Assembly: GCA_964620555.1 (NCBI GenBank)
Contig: CAZUGZ010000044.1
Location: 1 to 17,758, forward strand
From: JAPOQD01 sp964620555
GTDB lineage: Bacteria; Pseudomonadota; Gammaproteobacteria; Pseudomonadales; Halieaceae
Length of the DNA stretch: 17,758 nt
Reading direction: 5' to 3'
Shown here: positions 1 to 7,379 of the stretch, in pieces
How the letters are laid out: every line of letters begins with the position of its first letter
Position numbering within the stretch: the first letter of the stretch is position 1
Notes under the pieces: generated by a model
Told to the model about the DNA's origin: nothing
The model's input: the letters and a program-made list of their open reading frames with translations, nothing else
The model's database searches: none
Translations under genes and position numbers: made by a program

Positions 1-2
1 AC

Positions 3-1184
3 TCACAGCAAATGTGAAAATTGTTTTGTATAGGGCAACAGGTTTTCGAGTATTTGATCTCTGTCCATACCATACTCTTCCAGCGTGGCGCCATGCTTGC
101 CGTGTTTATTTTGCGGATTCTCTTTTTCCCATTCTGCAATGGCAGCTTCTGTTTCGTCGCTGAAAGGCATGCCAATACGCTCGTAAACCAGTTGTGCCAC
201 CCCAATGGCATTGCGGGTAACATCCCTGAAGCTGACATCAATAATATTCGCATTATGTTTTGTCTTCCGCCATTCCAAATGCGCGAGCAAACCCTGTGCA
301 AACATTTGCATTACCAGTGCTGCTGGTCTGCCTTTGCCAAATTCCGCGCCAAGATCGGAGTTGAATTCCTGTTGCATTAGATCCAGCACTTTGGCGGCAG
401 AAGGCAAAACCTCATCAGGCATGCGGTGCGAAAACAGCATGTGGTACCCATTAGGGAAGATGCGATCAATTTTTGCTTCGTTTCCGAGATGGACGACAGA
501 CTTTATCAGCCAGGGTTTTCTGCCATCAGCGTTGAACTGCCATTGCAAATACTTAAGCTGCAACCGCAGATAATCGTACAAATAACTGTCGTCGGTTTTT
601 GCCATCCACTCCAGGTATTCCGGCGAATTAAAAGCGGTCGCCAACAGACCTGAATAAAACGCATGTTCAGACAGGATCGGATCCTCATCTGGCTCTTCCG
701 GATACATCGGGTGCCCCTGGTTGTAATCGGGTACGTTGGATAAACGCCAGTCAACGTATTCGTAGGTTCTTGCGATTCGTTGCTTCACGCCGCCATCGCT
801 CTCACCGGGAATGCGCGCGAACATGTGTCCCTGCCAGAACAATAGATTCTGGAAATCACCGGTCGCGCCGAGCATGCGCTGGAGTTTGCTGGTACCGGTC
901 CTCGGTAATGAAATAATTAACAGCGGTGGCAGCAATTCCTGCTCCGCAATTTCCGGATGCTCGTTGAGGTCTTTGGCAAACCAGAGCCGGTTTATTAACA
1001 GACGCAAAAAATATTCGCGCAGCTGATCATGTCGGCTATCAGGTATCTGGTTATGTTTTGCCAGCGATGTGACAATAATCTCAAATCCTTCGCGAAAATC
1101 ATCACCGCCGAAGTCATTCAGGCCCGTTCTTTCGCGAGCAGTCTGGAGCAATGTTTCAGGGCTAAAGTCTTTCATAGAGCCCAT
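3..1184 (-). CDS. Sulfotransferase family protein (PAPS-dependent type)
   Basis: A complete 393-residue protein of the Sulfotransfer_3 type, which moves a sulfo group from PAPS to an unknown acceptor, presumably in the cytoplasm. The 5'-phosphosulfate-binding loop is visible as SLPRTGTSK at residues 92-100. A 3'-phosphate-binding segment FSHRMPDEVLPS lies at about 251-262, with R254 and S262 as the expected ligands. The C-terminal NKHGKHGATLEEYG segment is also typical of these bacterial enzymes. The start is uncertain: Met1 and Met4 are both possible and neither has a clear Shine-Dalgarno sequence. The gene ends two bases from the window edge, so what follows it is unknown. It is AT-richer than the core genes and lies in the accessory segment. 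The substrate cannot be read from the sequence; lipid, sterol or glycan acceptors are all possible. Confidence 0.85.
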   Translation of the reverse strand: MGSMKDFSPETLLQTARERTGLNDFGGDDFREGFEIIVTSLAKHNQIPDSRHDQLREYFLRLLINRLWFAKDLNEHPEIAEQELLPPLLIISLPRTGTSKLQRMLGATGDFQNLLFWQGHMFARIPGESDGGVKQRIARTYEYVDWRLSNVPDYNQGHPMYPEEPDEDPILSEHAFYSGLLATAFNSPEYLEWMAKTDDSYLYDYLRLQLKYLQWQFNADGRKPWLIKSVVHLGNEAKIDRIFPNGYHMLFSHRMPDEVLPSAAKVLDLMQQEFNSDLGAEFGKGRPAALVMQMFAQGLLAHLEWRKTKHNANIIDVSFRDVTRNAIGVAQLVYERIGMPFSDETEAAIAEWEKENPQNKHGKHGATLEEYGMDRDQILENLLPYTKQFSHLL

Positions 1185-1308
1185 ATTGATAGAGTGCGGC
1201 GTTCCAGTCCATACCCCATGGCGGTGCCTGACACTGCCGGACGCGAAATCATTCCCATTCTATTGGAAATAAGCCATTTTTATCTTTTATATTCAATGGT
1301 TTATATTC

Positions 1309-1383
1309 CTGCTACACAGTAATGCCATGAAAAATACCATGCTCAGAAATTGCTTCAAAAAGCTCGAAAAAATTGCTGATTGA
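1309..1383 (+). repeat. Dispersed TACCATG repeat, copy 1
   Basis: This copy holds CTGCTACACAGTA (1309-1321), the doublet GCCATG-AAAAA-TACCATG (1324-1341), then CTCAGAAA and a run ending GCTCGAAAAAATTGC. The part from 1323 to about 1374 aligns with 3290-3340 with only a few mismatches and small gaps. TGCTACAC followed by a CCATGAAA-ATACCAT doublet recurs at 4165-4198. It lies in the 325-bp non-coding stretch between the sulfotransferase and the ATPase remnant. Apart from this repeat and a promoter at 1475-1503, nothing recognisable was seen there. Confidence 0.6.
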
Positions 1384-1474
1384 TTACCGGCACTCCCCCA
1401 CCCTTCCTCTAGGGGATAGTTCGCACACGCCTCTCAGCTTCCTTATTTATCGCCTCTATATTCCGTAATTTACG

Positions 1475-1503
1475 TTGATAAATTCCTAAATTAACGATAT
1501 TGT
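1475..1503 (+). promoter_or_regulatory. Probable sigma-70 promoter of the truncated ATPase gene
   Basis: TTGATA (1475-1480), a 17-bp spacer and TATTGT (1498-1503). Only six bases separate the -10 hexamer from the ATG at 1510 and no Shine-Dalgarno sequence is present, so the transcript, if made here, would be leaderless. Confidence 0.4.
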
Positions 1504-1509
1504 TTCGCT

Positions 1510-1896
1510 ATGAATACACCCCCCCTGTATCCACGTTGGATTGAACCACGAATCGATGTGGCTTTACAGGATACCCCCGTGGTTTTGCTTGCCGGACCAC
1601 GTCAGGCTGGCAAAACGACCCTGGTACGCCAAATCGCTGAACGGGGACTGCACTACCTGACCCTGGATGATGAACTGACATTGTTGTCGGCGCGTGAAGA
1701 CCCGGTCGGCATGATTCGTAATCTGGATCGCGCCGTCATCGATGAAATCCAACGAGCGCCCGAGTTGCTTCTGGCTATCAAGAAAAGCGTTGATGAGGAT
1801 CGTCGCCCAGGGCGCTTTCTGCTGACTGGCTCGGCCAATCTGATGGCGCTACCTACGGTTGCCGACTCTCTGGCCGAGCGCCAAAAAATACCATGA
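1510..1896 (+). pseudogene. 3'-truncated AAA/P-loop ATPase (DUF4143-type)
   Basis: A 128-residue frame matching only the N-terminal ATPase part of the AAA_14/DUF4143 family, whose members usually reach about 380-420 residues. Walker A is GPRQAGKT (29-36), Walker B is AVIDE (75-79) and the sensor strand is LLTGSANL (104-111). The family sequence continues to SLAER at 120-124. A typical member would then read on through SLAGRM-like sequence, but here the frame ends in QKIP and a TGA that lies inside a repeat copy. No downstream piece of the gene was found before the fic gene. The lid subdomain and the whole DUF4143 domain are therefore missing, and an active protein is unlikely. Family members often occur in variable loci and their role is poorly defined. 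A short functional P-loop peptide cannot be excluded. Confidence 0.75.
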
Positions 1897-1935
1897 CAGC
1901 ACACAACTGCCTTTCATCGTATCGCTGTTTTTTGC
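1883..1935 (+). repeat. Dispersed TACCATG repeat, copy 2, at the ATPase break point
   Basis: TACCATG (1889-1895), 19 bp, CATCGTATCG (1915-1924), then CTGTTTTTTGC. The same arrangement with the same 36-bp length recurs at 4116-4151, followed there by GCGTTTTTTGC. The ATPase frame stops inside this copy. The 1936-2042 stretch up to the end of fic shows nothing else recognisable. Confidence 0.6.
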
Positions 1936-2042
1936 ATGTAAACCGCAGAGCTCGAGTTTAAAGTTTCAGACCCATTGAAAGGAGAAATTTAATTTAAAAA
2001 CAGCTTGACATAGCGGCACAAAAATCGTCGCCGCTCGGTAAC

Positions 2043-3188
2043 TTATTTCTTCGTCGAACCAGGCTGAGCCGGTTCAACAATCGTCAACTCATATCGCGTT
2101 GTTCTACCACCACCTGGTAACGGGATGATGATACCTTTGGCAACCAGGTCAGAAAGATCACGACTGGCTGTTCGATTGGGGCACTTGGTAATCGCTTCAT
2201 ATTTCCTGGTCGTTATTCCGCCTTCAAAGCCTTTTCGTCCTTCAGCGAATACCCGAGATACCATCCTGGCTTGCCGTTCATTCAGCCGATCGCCATATGC
2301 CTCGTAGAAACGTGTCTTGGCCAGTACAAAATCCACTTCTTCCCTGGCAATTTTCTGTGCCTTGATGATTGTATCTGCGAAATAATCCAGCCAAACGTTA
2401 ACATCCAGGCTTCCGCGGCTGGCTTTCTCCAACTGCAGATAATAGGTTTTTTTGTCCACCTCTATTGCCGTGGCAAGACAAGCCGTGGTTGGATAGCCAA
2501 GAGACTGCGAAAGTGCATGATCAGCGATCGCCCTGCCAACTCGGCCATTGCCATCATCGAAGGGGTGAATCACTTCGAACCAGAGATGAGCAATACCTGC
2601 TCGCGCAATCCCGGATATTACTTTATCCCCGCTCAAAGGAGTGGTTTGGTTGTACCATTCGATAAGCTTCGCCATTTCATCAGGCACCCGAGCCGCTGGT
2701 GGGGCCTCATAGTGAACCTTTTCGCGTCCGTAAGGCCCGCTCACTATTTGCATTGGTGAAGGATCGTTGCGGTATGTGCCACGCAGAATAGATGTGTAGC
2801 GCTGCTCCGGGACAGCCATGGACTGCCACTTGCCCAGCAGGTCATGTGACAGGGATGAACGCCAGTTCTTGCGAACGTCCACTAGCAGCATCGCGGCCCC
2901 CGCCGCCGCCTGGTCAGAGTTGTCCGGTAGCGTATCCGATGTAATTAATGAGAGCAGCGACGACCTGACCGACTCTATGTCCAGATTCTCGCCCTCAATG
3001 GCGCTGGTTTTGATGGCCTCGGAAAGCATCAAGTCAATCGTCGCATCTTCTTGAGACGCCATGGGAAGTGCATCAAAGCTGCCTGCCAGGCGCTCCGAAT
3101 TTATGCGAAACGCAAGCTCCCGGTCTTCGAGTGCGCTCTTGTCATAGCGAAAATTTGGCCAGCCAGGTTGTTGCCATACCCATCTCAT
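2043..3188 (-). CDS. Fic-domain protein with DUF4172 N-terminus and C-terminal winged helix
   Basis: A complete 381-residue Fic protein, expected to transfer AMP (or a related nucleotide group) from a nucleotide substrate to a hydroxyl side chain of a target protein. The core motif HPFDDGNGRVGR is intact at 208-219, with catalytic H208. An N-terminal inhibitory helix is visible as TSAIEG at 61-66, matching [S/T]xxxE[G/N], so E65 should block productive ATP binding until relieved. The first 20 or so residues (MRWVWQQPGWPNFRYD) are typical of DUF4172. The tail (about 300-370) looks like a winged helix. Its short upstream region carries a long inverted repeat, which fits autoregulation. It is a single gene between repeat copies 2 and 3, pointing away from parDE. 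Its target is unknown; toxin-like, regulatory or phage-related roles are possible. Confidence 0.9.
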   Translation of the reverse strand: MRWVWQQPGWPNFRYDKSALEDRELAFRINSERLAGSFDALPMASQEDATIDLMLSEAIKTSAIEGENLDIESVRSSLLSLITSDTLPDNSDQAAAGAAMLLVDVRKNWRSSLSHDLLGKWQSMAVPEQRYTSILRGTYRNDPSPMQIVSGPYGREKVHYEAPPAARVPDEMAKLIEWYNQTTPLSGDKVISGIARAGIAHLWFEVIHPFDDGNGRVGRAIADHALSQSLGYPTTACLATAIEVDKKTYYLQLEKASRGSLDVNVWLDYFADTIIKAQKIAREEVDFVLAKTRFYEAYGDRLNERQARMVSRVFAEGRKGFEGGITTRKYEAITKCPNRTASRDLSDLVAKGIIIPLPGGGRTTRYELTIVEPAQPGSTKK

Positions 3189-3242
3189 GGCGTGATTCTA
3201 GCACTTATTCACGCCATATCACATGAATATGCGGCGTGAATA
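3189..3242 (-). promoter_or_regulatory. fic promoter with operator-like inverted repeat
   Basis: TATTCACGCC (3206-3215) and GGCGTGAATA (3233-3242) form a perfect 10-bp inverted repeat with a 17-bp spacer. A third half-site, GGCGTGATT (3189-3197), abuts the fic start codon. On the minus strand a TG-extended -10 (TAGAAT, 3200-3195) lies six bases before the ATG with a weak -35 GTGATA 16 bp upstream. There is no Shine-Dalgarno sequence, so a leaderless transcript is suggested. Confidence 0.5.
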
Positions 3243-3288
3243 TAGCGCGCAATAACGCCATCCTGGATCAAAGACTGGTACCTGTACG

Positions 3289-3364
3289 GTGCCTGGAAAA
3301 TACCATGCTCAGAAAATCTTTCAAAATGCTCGAAAATTGCCTGGTTAAACACTGCCACACAGTA
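3289..3364 (+). repeat. Dispersed TACCATG repeat, copy 3
   Basis: GTGCCTGGAAAA then TACCATGCTCAGAAAA (from 3301) and TTTCAAAATGCTCGAAAATTGC. This aligns with copy 1 at 1323-1374. CTGCCACACAGTA at 3352-3364 matches CTGCTACACAGTA of copy 1, although in a different order relative to the TACCATG block. It separates fic from parDE. Confidence 0.6.
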
Positions 3365-3388
3365 CCCCGACTTCCCCATAGACACATA

Positions 3389-3427
3389 AATACAAACATT
3401 GACAATCTTTGTATTCAATCCTAGCAT
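3389..3427 (+). promoter_or_regulatory. parDE promoter and probable autoregulatory operator
   Basis: A consensus -35 TTGACA (3399-3404), a 17-bp spacer and -10 TAGCAT (3422-3427). A perfect 8-bp inverted repeat AATACAAA (3389-3396) / TTTGTATT (3408-3415) brackets the -35. This is where a ribbon-helix-helix antitoxin would be expected to bind and repress. Confidence 0.6.
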
Positions 3428-3460
3428 TCTTTGTGAGAGCATCTACCATCGGAGGTCAAT

Positions 3461-3718
3461 ATGCATATATCACTAACGCCCGAACTGGAATCTCGCGTTA
3501 AAGCCAAAGTGGAAACCGGCCTGTACAACAATGCCAGCGAAGTTATTCGTGAAGCGCTCCGTTTTATGGAAACCCATGAAGACTGGATTTACGAGATCAA
3601 ACTGACTCGACTTCGTGAGCAACTGAAAATCGGAGTAGACCAACTAGACCGCGGAGAAGGTATGGCAGTCGAATCAAAATCGGCGCTTGACACCTTGTTT
3701 GACGACATCAAGGGCTGA
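3461..3718 (+). CDS. parD: ParD-family antitoxin
   Basis: An 85-residue protein with the N-terminal pattern of a ribbon-helix-helix antitoxin: the short strand MHISLTPELE, then helices through about residue 42 (NNASEVIREALRFMETHE). An acidic, likely disordered C-terminal tail follows and should wrap the toxin. A strong GGAGGT lies at 3451-3456 at good spacing to the ATG. The toxin gene follows after five bases, so the two are co-transcribed and probably coupled. ParD proteins neutralise ParE by direct binding and repress their own promoter; the inverted repeat over the -35 fits this. Length and motifs agree with the CC2985/ParD type, and the pair appears intact. Confidence 0.92.
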   Translation: MHISLTPELESRVKAKVETGLYNNASEVIREALRFMETHEDWIYEIKLTRLREQLKIGVDQLDRGEGMAVESKSALDTLFDDIKG

Positions 3719-3723
3719 TCCTC

Positions 3724-4023
3724 ATGGTGCCCCATCAGCTCGTCATTGCGCCTGCCGCTAAAAATGACCTCAAAGAAATTTACCAATATGGCCTGCGACT
3801 TTGGGGACAGACACAATCCGAAAGCTATCTGTCCACGATAAAGAAGCAATTCTGGTTGCTGACCCAGCAACCACTAATAGGAACCCAGCGCCCAGAGCTG
3901 CTGCCAGATGTCAGAAGCCTCCCTATAAATAGCCATACTCTGTTTTACCGTGTGACCACCACCAGGGTTGAAGTAATTCGCGTACTACATGGCCGCCAGG
4001 ATCCACAACGCCATCTGAAATAG
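3724..4023 (+). CDS. parE: ParE/RelE-superfamily toxin
   Basis: A 99-residue protein of the ParE family, known for gyrase poisoning; the related RelE branch cleaves mRNA on ribosomes. Family features seen are the N-terminal strand and helix (LVIAPAAKNDLKEIYQYGLRLWG), a central GTQRPEL segment, LPINSHTLFYRV at about 67-78, and the terminal VIRVLHGRQDP at about 84-94. The last matches the common ParE ending VxRVLHxRQD. It starts five bases after parD with a modest AAGGG upstream and is full length. The pairing with a ParD-type antitoxin favours the ParE branch over RelE. It is the last gene of the accessory block before the guaA end and is followed by repeat copy 4. Confidence 0.92.
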   Translation: MVPHQLVIAPAAKNDLKEIYQYGLRLWGQTQSESYLSTIKKQFWLLTQQPLIGTQRPELLPDVRSLPINSHTLFYRVTTTRVEVIRVLHGRQDPQRHLK

Positions 4024-4115
4024 CCGAGTATATCTCAGATGCAAAAGCACTTATGCGGCGCAGGTACAACGAGTTTCCGGAATGCTCCAGAACGTGCTTA
4101 GTACAAACTCGCTGG

Positions 4116-4200
4116 TACCATGCCAGCATCAATCTACCGCCCATGGTATCGGCGTTTTTTGCGTTGCTACACGCGACAAATACCATGAAAGATACCATTG
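4116..4200 (+). repeat. Dispersed TACCATG repeat, copy 4 (composite)
   Basis: TACCATG (4116-4122) and CATGGTATCG (4142-4151) form an inverted pair with the same spacing as copy 2, followed by GCGTTTTTTGC. Then come TGCTACAC (4165-4172) and the doublet TACCATGAAAGATACCATT (4181-4199), which match copy 1. It joins features of copies 1 and 2 and lies between parE and guaA. The rest of 4024-4267 is AT-rich, with no gene or convincing terminator. Confidence 0.6.
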
Positions 4201-4267
4201 ATGATGCAGATTATATTATCAATTGGATTGCTTTAATCTTTATAAGTCAATGCGTTAAAAAACCTGC

Positions 4268-5842
4268 TCACTCCCACTCAATGGTCGCCGGAGGTTTGCT
4301 GGAAATATCGTATGTTACCCGGGAAATGCCGCTGATCTCGTTGATGATGCGGCTGGACACCCGTTCCAGTAACTGGTGCGGCAGGTGGGCCCAGTGTGCG
4401 GTCATGAAATCCACCGTCTCCACTGCCCGCAGGGCGATTACGTACTCGTAGCGGCGCCCGTCGCCGACCACGCCAACGGACTTCACCGGCAGGAATACGG
4501 CGAAAGCCTGACTGGTGCGCTGGTAATACCCTGCGGCTCGCAGTTCTTCCAGGAAGATGGCGTCGGCCTCTCGCAGCAGGTCGGCGTATTCCTTCTTGAC
4601 CTCGCCAAGAATACGCACCCCGAGACCGGGTCCGGGAAAGGGGTGGCGATAGACCATGTCCCGGGACAATCCCAGTTCCACACCGATCCTTCGCACCTCA
4701 TCCTTGAACAATTCACGCAGCGGTTCCAGCAATTGCAGGGTCATGCCGGTGGGCAGACCACCCACGTTGTGGTGCGACTTGATGACCTGGGCCTTGCCGG
4801 TGTCAGCGCCCGCCGATTCGATCACATCGGGATAGATGGTGCCCTGGGCCAGCCATTTCACGTCCTCGATGCGGGCCGCCTCGCGGTCGAACACTTCGAT
4901 AAAGGTATTGCCGATAATGCGGCGCTTGTGTTCCGGGTCCCGCACCCCCGCGAGCCGCTCCAGAAACAACTGTTCGGCGTTGCTGCGCACCACCTTGACG
5001 CCGAGCTGGTCGACAAAGCGCTGCATGACCTGGTCGCCCTCATCCTTGCGCAACAGGCCGTTGTCCACAAAGACACAGGTGAGCTGGCTACCGATAGCCC
5101 GCTGCAGCAGCGCCGCCACCACCGATGAGTCCACGCCGCCGGACAGCCCCAGCAAAACCCTGTCCCTCCCCACCTTCGTGCGCACTGCGGCGATGGCCTC
5201 GGCAATGATGTTGGCCGGAGTCCACAACTCCTCACAACCACACAGGGACAGCACAAAGCGCCGGATGATGGCCTGACCCTGGGCGGTATGGGTTACTTCC
5301 GGGTGAAATTGCATGCCGTACCAGGGCTGTTCGCGGTGCGCCATGGCGGCGATGGGACAACTGTCGGTTGCCGCCACCGCTTCGAACTGCGGCGGCAGGG
5401 TCTCCACCTGGTCGCCGTGACTCATCCACACGTCCAGCAGGGACCGGCCCTGTTCGTCCACCTGGTCCTGAATATCCTGCAACAGCGCGCAGTTCCCGGT
5501 AAGTCGAATCCGGGCGGGTCCAAACTCGCGCAGCTCCGAGCCCACCACCCGGCCGCCGAAGCGGGTGGCCATGGCCTGCATGCCGTAGCAGATGCCCAGT
5601 ACCGGCACACCCAGTTCGAATACCAGGTCCGGGATTTGTGCCGCATCCGCCGCCGCCACCGATTGCGGGCCGCCGGACAGAATGATACCGCTGGGGTCGA
5701 ACTCGCGGATCGCCGCCGCGGCCAGGTCGCAGTCGTGAATTTCGCTGAACACACCTGCTTCACGAACCCGGCGGGCGATCAATTGGGTGTACTGGGACCC
5801 GAAATCCAGGATCAGGATTTTCTGGGCATGGAGGTCTGGCAT
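4268..5842 (-). CDS. guaA: GMP synthase (glutamine-hydrolysing)
   Basis: Converts XMP to GMP using ATP and glutamine, the last step of de novo GMP synthesis, in the cytoplasm. At 524 residues it is nearly the same length as E. coli GuaA. The N-terminal class I glutamine amidotransferase domain has the triad C85 (GICYGMQ), H180 and E182 (FHPEVTHT). The ATP pyrophosphatase domain has the PP-loop SGGVDSS at 234-240. The C-terminal dimerisation domain is complete and ends with the conserved ATIEWE. Its ATG lies two bases after the guaB stop, so it is translated from the guaB transcript. The 3' end of guaA is a known integration site for genomic islands, and accessory DNA begins right after this stop. 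Confidence 0.98.
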   Translation of the reverse strand: MPDLHAQKILILDFGSQYTQLIARRVREAGVFSEIHDCDLAAAAIREFDPSGIILSGGPQSVAAADAAQIPDLVFELGVPVLGICYGMQAMATRFGGRVVGSELREFGPARIRLTGNCALLQDIQDQVDEQGRSLLDVWMSHGDQVETLPPQFEAVAATDSCPIAAMAHREQPWYGMQFHPEVTHTAQGQAIIRRFVLSLCGCEELWTPANIIAEAIAAVRTKVGRDRVLLGLSGGVDSSVVAALLQRAIGSQLTCVFVDNGLLRKDEGDQVMQRFVDQLGVKVVRSNAEQLFLERLAGVRDPEHKRRIIGNTFIEVFDREAARIEDVKWLAQGTIYPDVIESAGADTGKAQVIKSHHNVGGLPTGMTLQLLEPLRELFKDEVRRIGVELGLSRDMVYRHPFPGPGLGVRILGEVKKEYADLLREADAIFLEELRAAGYYQRTSQAFAVFLPVKSVGVVGDGRRYEYVIALRAVETVDFMTAHWAHLPHQLLERVSSRIINEISGISRVTYDISSKPPATIEWE

Positions 5843-5844
5843 GA

Positions 5845-7314
5845 TCAGCCTATGGGGTAGTTGGGTGCTTCCTTGGTGATGGACACATCGTGGACATGGC
5901 TCTCGTTCATTCCCGCTGCCGTAACCCGCACAAATTCGGGCCGGGTACGCATGGTTGGCAAATCGGCACTGCCGGTGTAGCCCATGGCCGAGCGCAGTCC
6001 ACCCATCATCTGCTGAATAATGGCCGCCACCGGACCCTTGTACGGCACTCGCCCCTCAATGCCTTCGGGTACCAGTTTTTCCAGGCCCTTGCTGGCATCC
6101 TGGAAGTAGCGGTCGCTGGAACTCTGGGTCTGCACCATGGCGCCCAGGGACCCCATGCCGCGGTAGGACTTGTAGGTGCGGCCCTGAAACAGTTCCACTT
6201 CTCCCGGCGCCTCTTCGGCACCGGCAAAAATACTGCCCAGCATCACGCAGTGGGCACCGGCGACAATGGCCTTGCACAGGTCTCCGCTGTAGCGAATACC
6301 GCCATCGGCAATCAATGGTACCCCGCTGTCGGCCAGTGCCTTGGCAACTTCGGCAATGGCGGTAATCTGCGGCACCCCGGCGCCGGTGACTATGCGGGTG
6401 GTGCAGATGGAGCCGGGGCCAATGCCCACCTTCACTGCATCGGCACCCGCCGCCACCAGGGCCCGGGCCGCTTCGCCGGTGGCAATATTGCCGGCGATGA
6501 CCTGCATTGCCGGGTACTGTTGTTTGATCAGGCGCACCCGTTCCAGCACGTTGCGGGAGTGGCCGTGAGCGGTGTCCACCACCAGCACGTCGACGCCGGC
6601 GTCCACCAGCGCCTCGACCCGGTCACCGGTATCGTCACTGGTGCCCACCGAGGCGCCCACCCGCAACCGCCCGAATTCGTCGCGGGCCGCCTGGGGGAAG
6701 CTCTCGACCTTGTCGAAATCCTTGACCGTAATCATCCCGCACAGGTCAAAACCTTCGTTGACCACCAGGATTTTCTCGATGCGATGTTGGTGCAGCAGGG
6801 CCTGGACCTGTTCCGAGGAGGCACCCTCGCGGACGGTCACCAGTTTGTCCCGGGGGGTCATGATGGCTGCGACCGGCTGCTCGAGATTCTGTTCAAAGCG
6901 GGTATCGCGCCGGGTCACGATGCCCACCAGATCCTCACCGTGCAGTACCGGCACCCCGGAAATGCCATTCTTGCGAGTCAGTTCCAGCAACTCACCCAGG
7001 CTGGCTTCCTGTTGAATCGTTATCGGGTCCTTGACCACTCCGCTTTCGTATTTCTTGACCTTGCGCACCTGGGCGGACTGCTGATCGATGGTCATGCTCT
7101 TGTGCACGATGCCGATCCCGCCCTCCTGGGCCACGGCGATGGCCAGCCGGGATTCAGTCACCGTATCCATGGCGGCAGCCACCAGGGGAATGTTGAGTTC
7201 GATTTCCCGGGTCAGGCAGGTGTTGAGAGAGACCTCGGCGGCGATCACTTCGGAGTAGCCGGGAACCAGCAAAACGTCATCGAAAGTGAGGGCTTCCTGG
7301 GTGATTCGCAACAT
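5845..7314 (-). CDS. guaB: Inosine-5'-monophosphate dehydrogenase
   Basis: Oxidises IMP to XMP with NAD+, the committed step to guanine nucleotides. I place the start at 7314 (MLRITQEALTFDDVLLVPG), giving 489 residues, because E. coli GuaB begins the same way. The longer frame back to 7428 adds 38 residues unlike the family and would cross the promoter. A TIM barrel is split by a pair of CBS domains at about 95-205. The catalytic loop GIGPGSICTTRIVTG has C304, and the flap segment GMGSLGAM is present. A GGGGA-type ribosome site lies about eleven bases upstream. It is first in a two-gene operon with guaA and divergent from xseA. Confidence 0.97.
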   Translation of the reverse strand: MLRITQEALTFDDVLLVPGYSEVIAAEVSLNTCLTREIELNIPLVAAAMDTVTESRLAIAVAQEGGIGIVHKSMTIDQQSAQVRKVKKYESGVVKDPITIQQEASLGELLELTRKNGISGVPVLHGEDLVGIVTRRDTRFEQNLEQPVAAIMTPRDKLVTVREGASSEQVQALLHQHRIEKILVVNEGFDLCGMITVKDFDKVESFPQAARDEFGRLRVGASVGTSDDTGDRVEALVDAGVDVLVVDTAHGHSRNVLERVRLIKQQYPAMQVIAGNIATGEAARALVAAGADAVKVGIGPGSICTTRIVTGAGVPQITAIAEVAKALADSGVPLIADGGIRYSGDLCKAIVAGAHCVMLGSIFAGAEEAPGEVELFQGRTYKSYRGMGSLGAMVQTQSSSDRYFQDASKGLEKLVPEGIEGRVPYKGPVAAIIQQMMGGLRSAMGYTGSADLPTMRTRPEFVRVTAAGMNESHVHDVSITKEAPNYPIG

Positions 7315-7348
7315 GGGCCGGTTCTTCCCCTGTCCAGGTAAACGTGCC

Positions 7349-7378
7349 ATTATAAATCTTCCTGCCACCGGCGGTAAA
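7349..7378 (-). promoter_or_regulatory. Probable guaBA promoter
   Basis: On the minus strand: a perfect -10 TATAAT (7354-7349), an 18-bp spacer and -35 TTTACC (7378-7373, four of six consensus bases). Transcription would begin near 7341, giving a leader of under 30 nt before the guaB ATG. The 65-bp divergent gap must also hold the xseA promoter, which was not identified with confidence. Confidence 0.5.
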
Positions 7379-7379
7379 C

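Noticed and set aside
1389..1404. GCACTCCCCCAC as a possible direct repeat of the guaA 3' end (TCACTCCCACTC)
   Set aside because: Only seven contiguous bases agree, which is too short for an attachment-site repeat.
3923..4198. A 91-codon minus-strand frame antisense to the parE end and across repeat copy 4
   Set aside because: It is made mostly of the repeat and of antisense parE; there is no ribosome site and no motif.
1309..4200. Integron attC sites between the accessory modules
   Set aside because: No RYYYAAC / GTTRRRY core pairs or attC-like stem were seen; the modules also point in different directions.
4235..4267. A terminator just after guaA (T-run on the minus strand)
   Set aside because: A six-base T-run is present, but no stable GC-rich stem precedes it.
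5890..7341. A 483-codon open frame on the plus strand opposite guaB
   Set aside because: It mirrors the codon pattern of guaB, shows no recognisable domain and is rich in His/Gly/Gln as expected of antisense frames in GC-rich genes.
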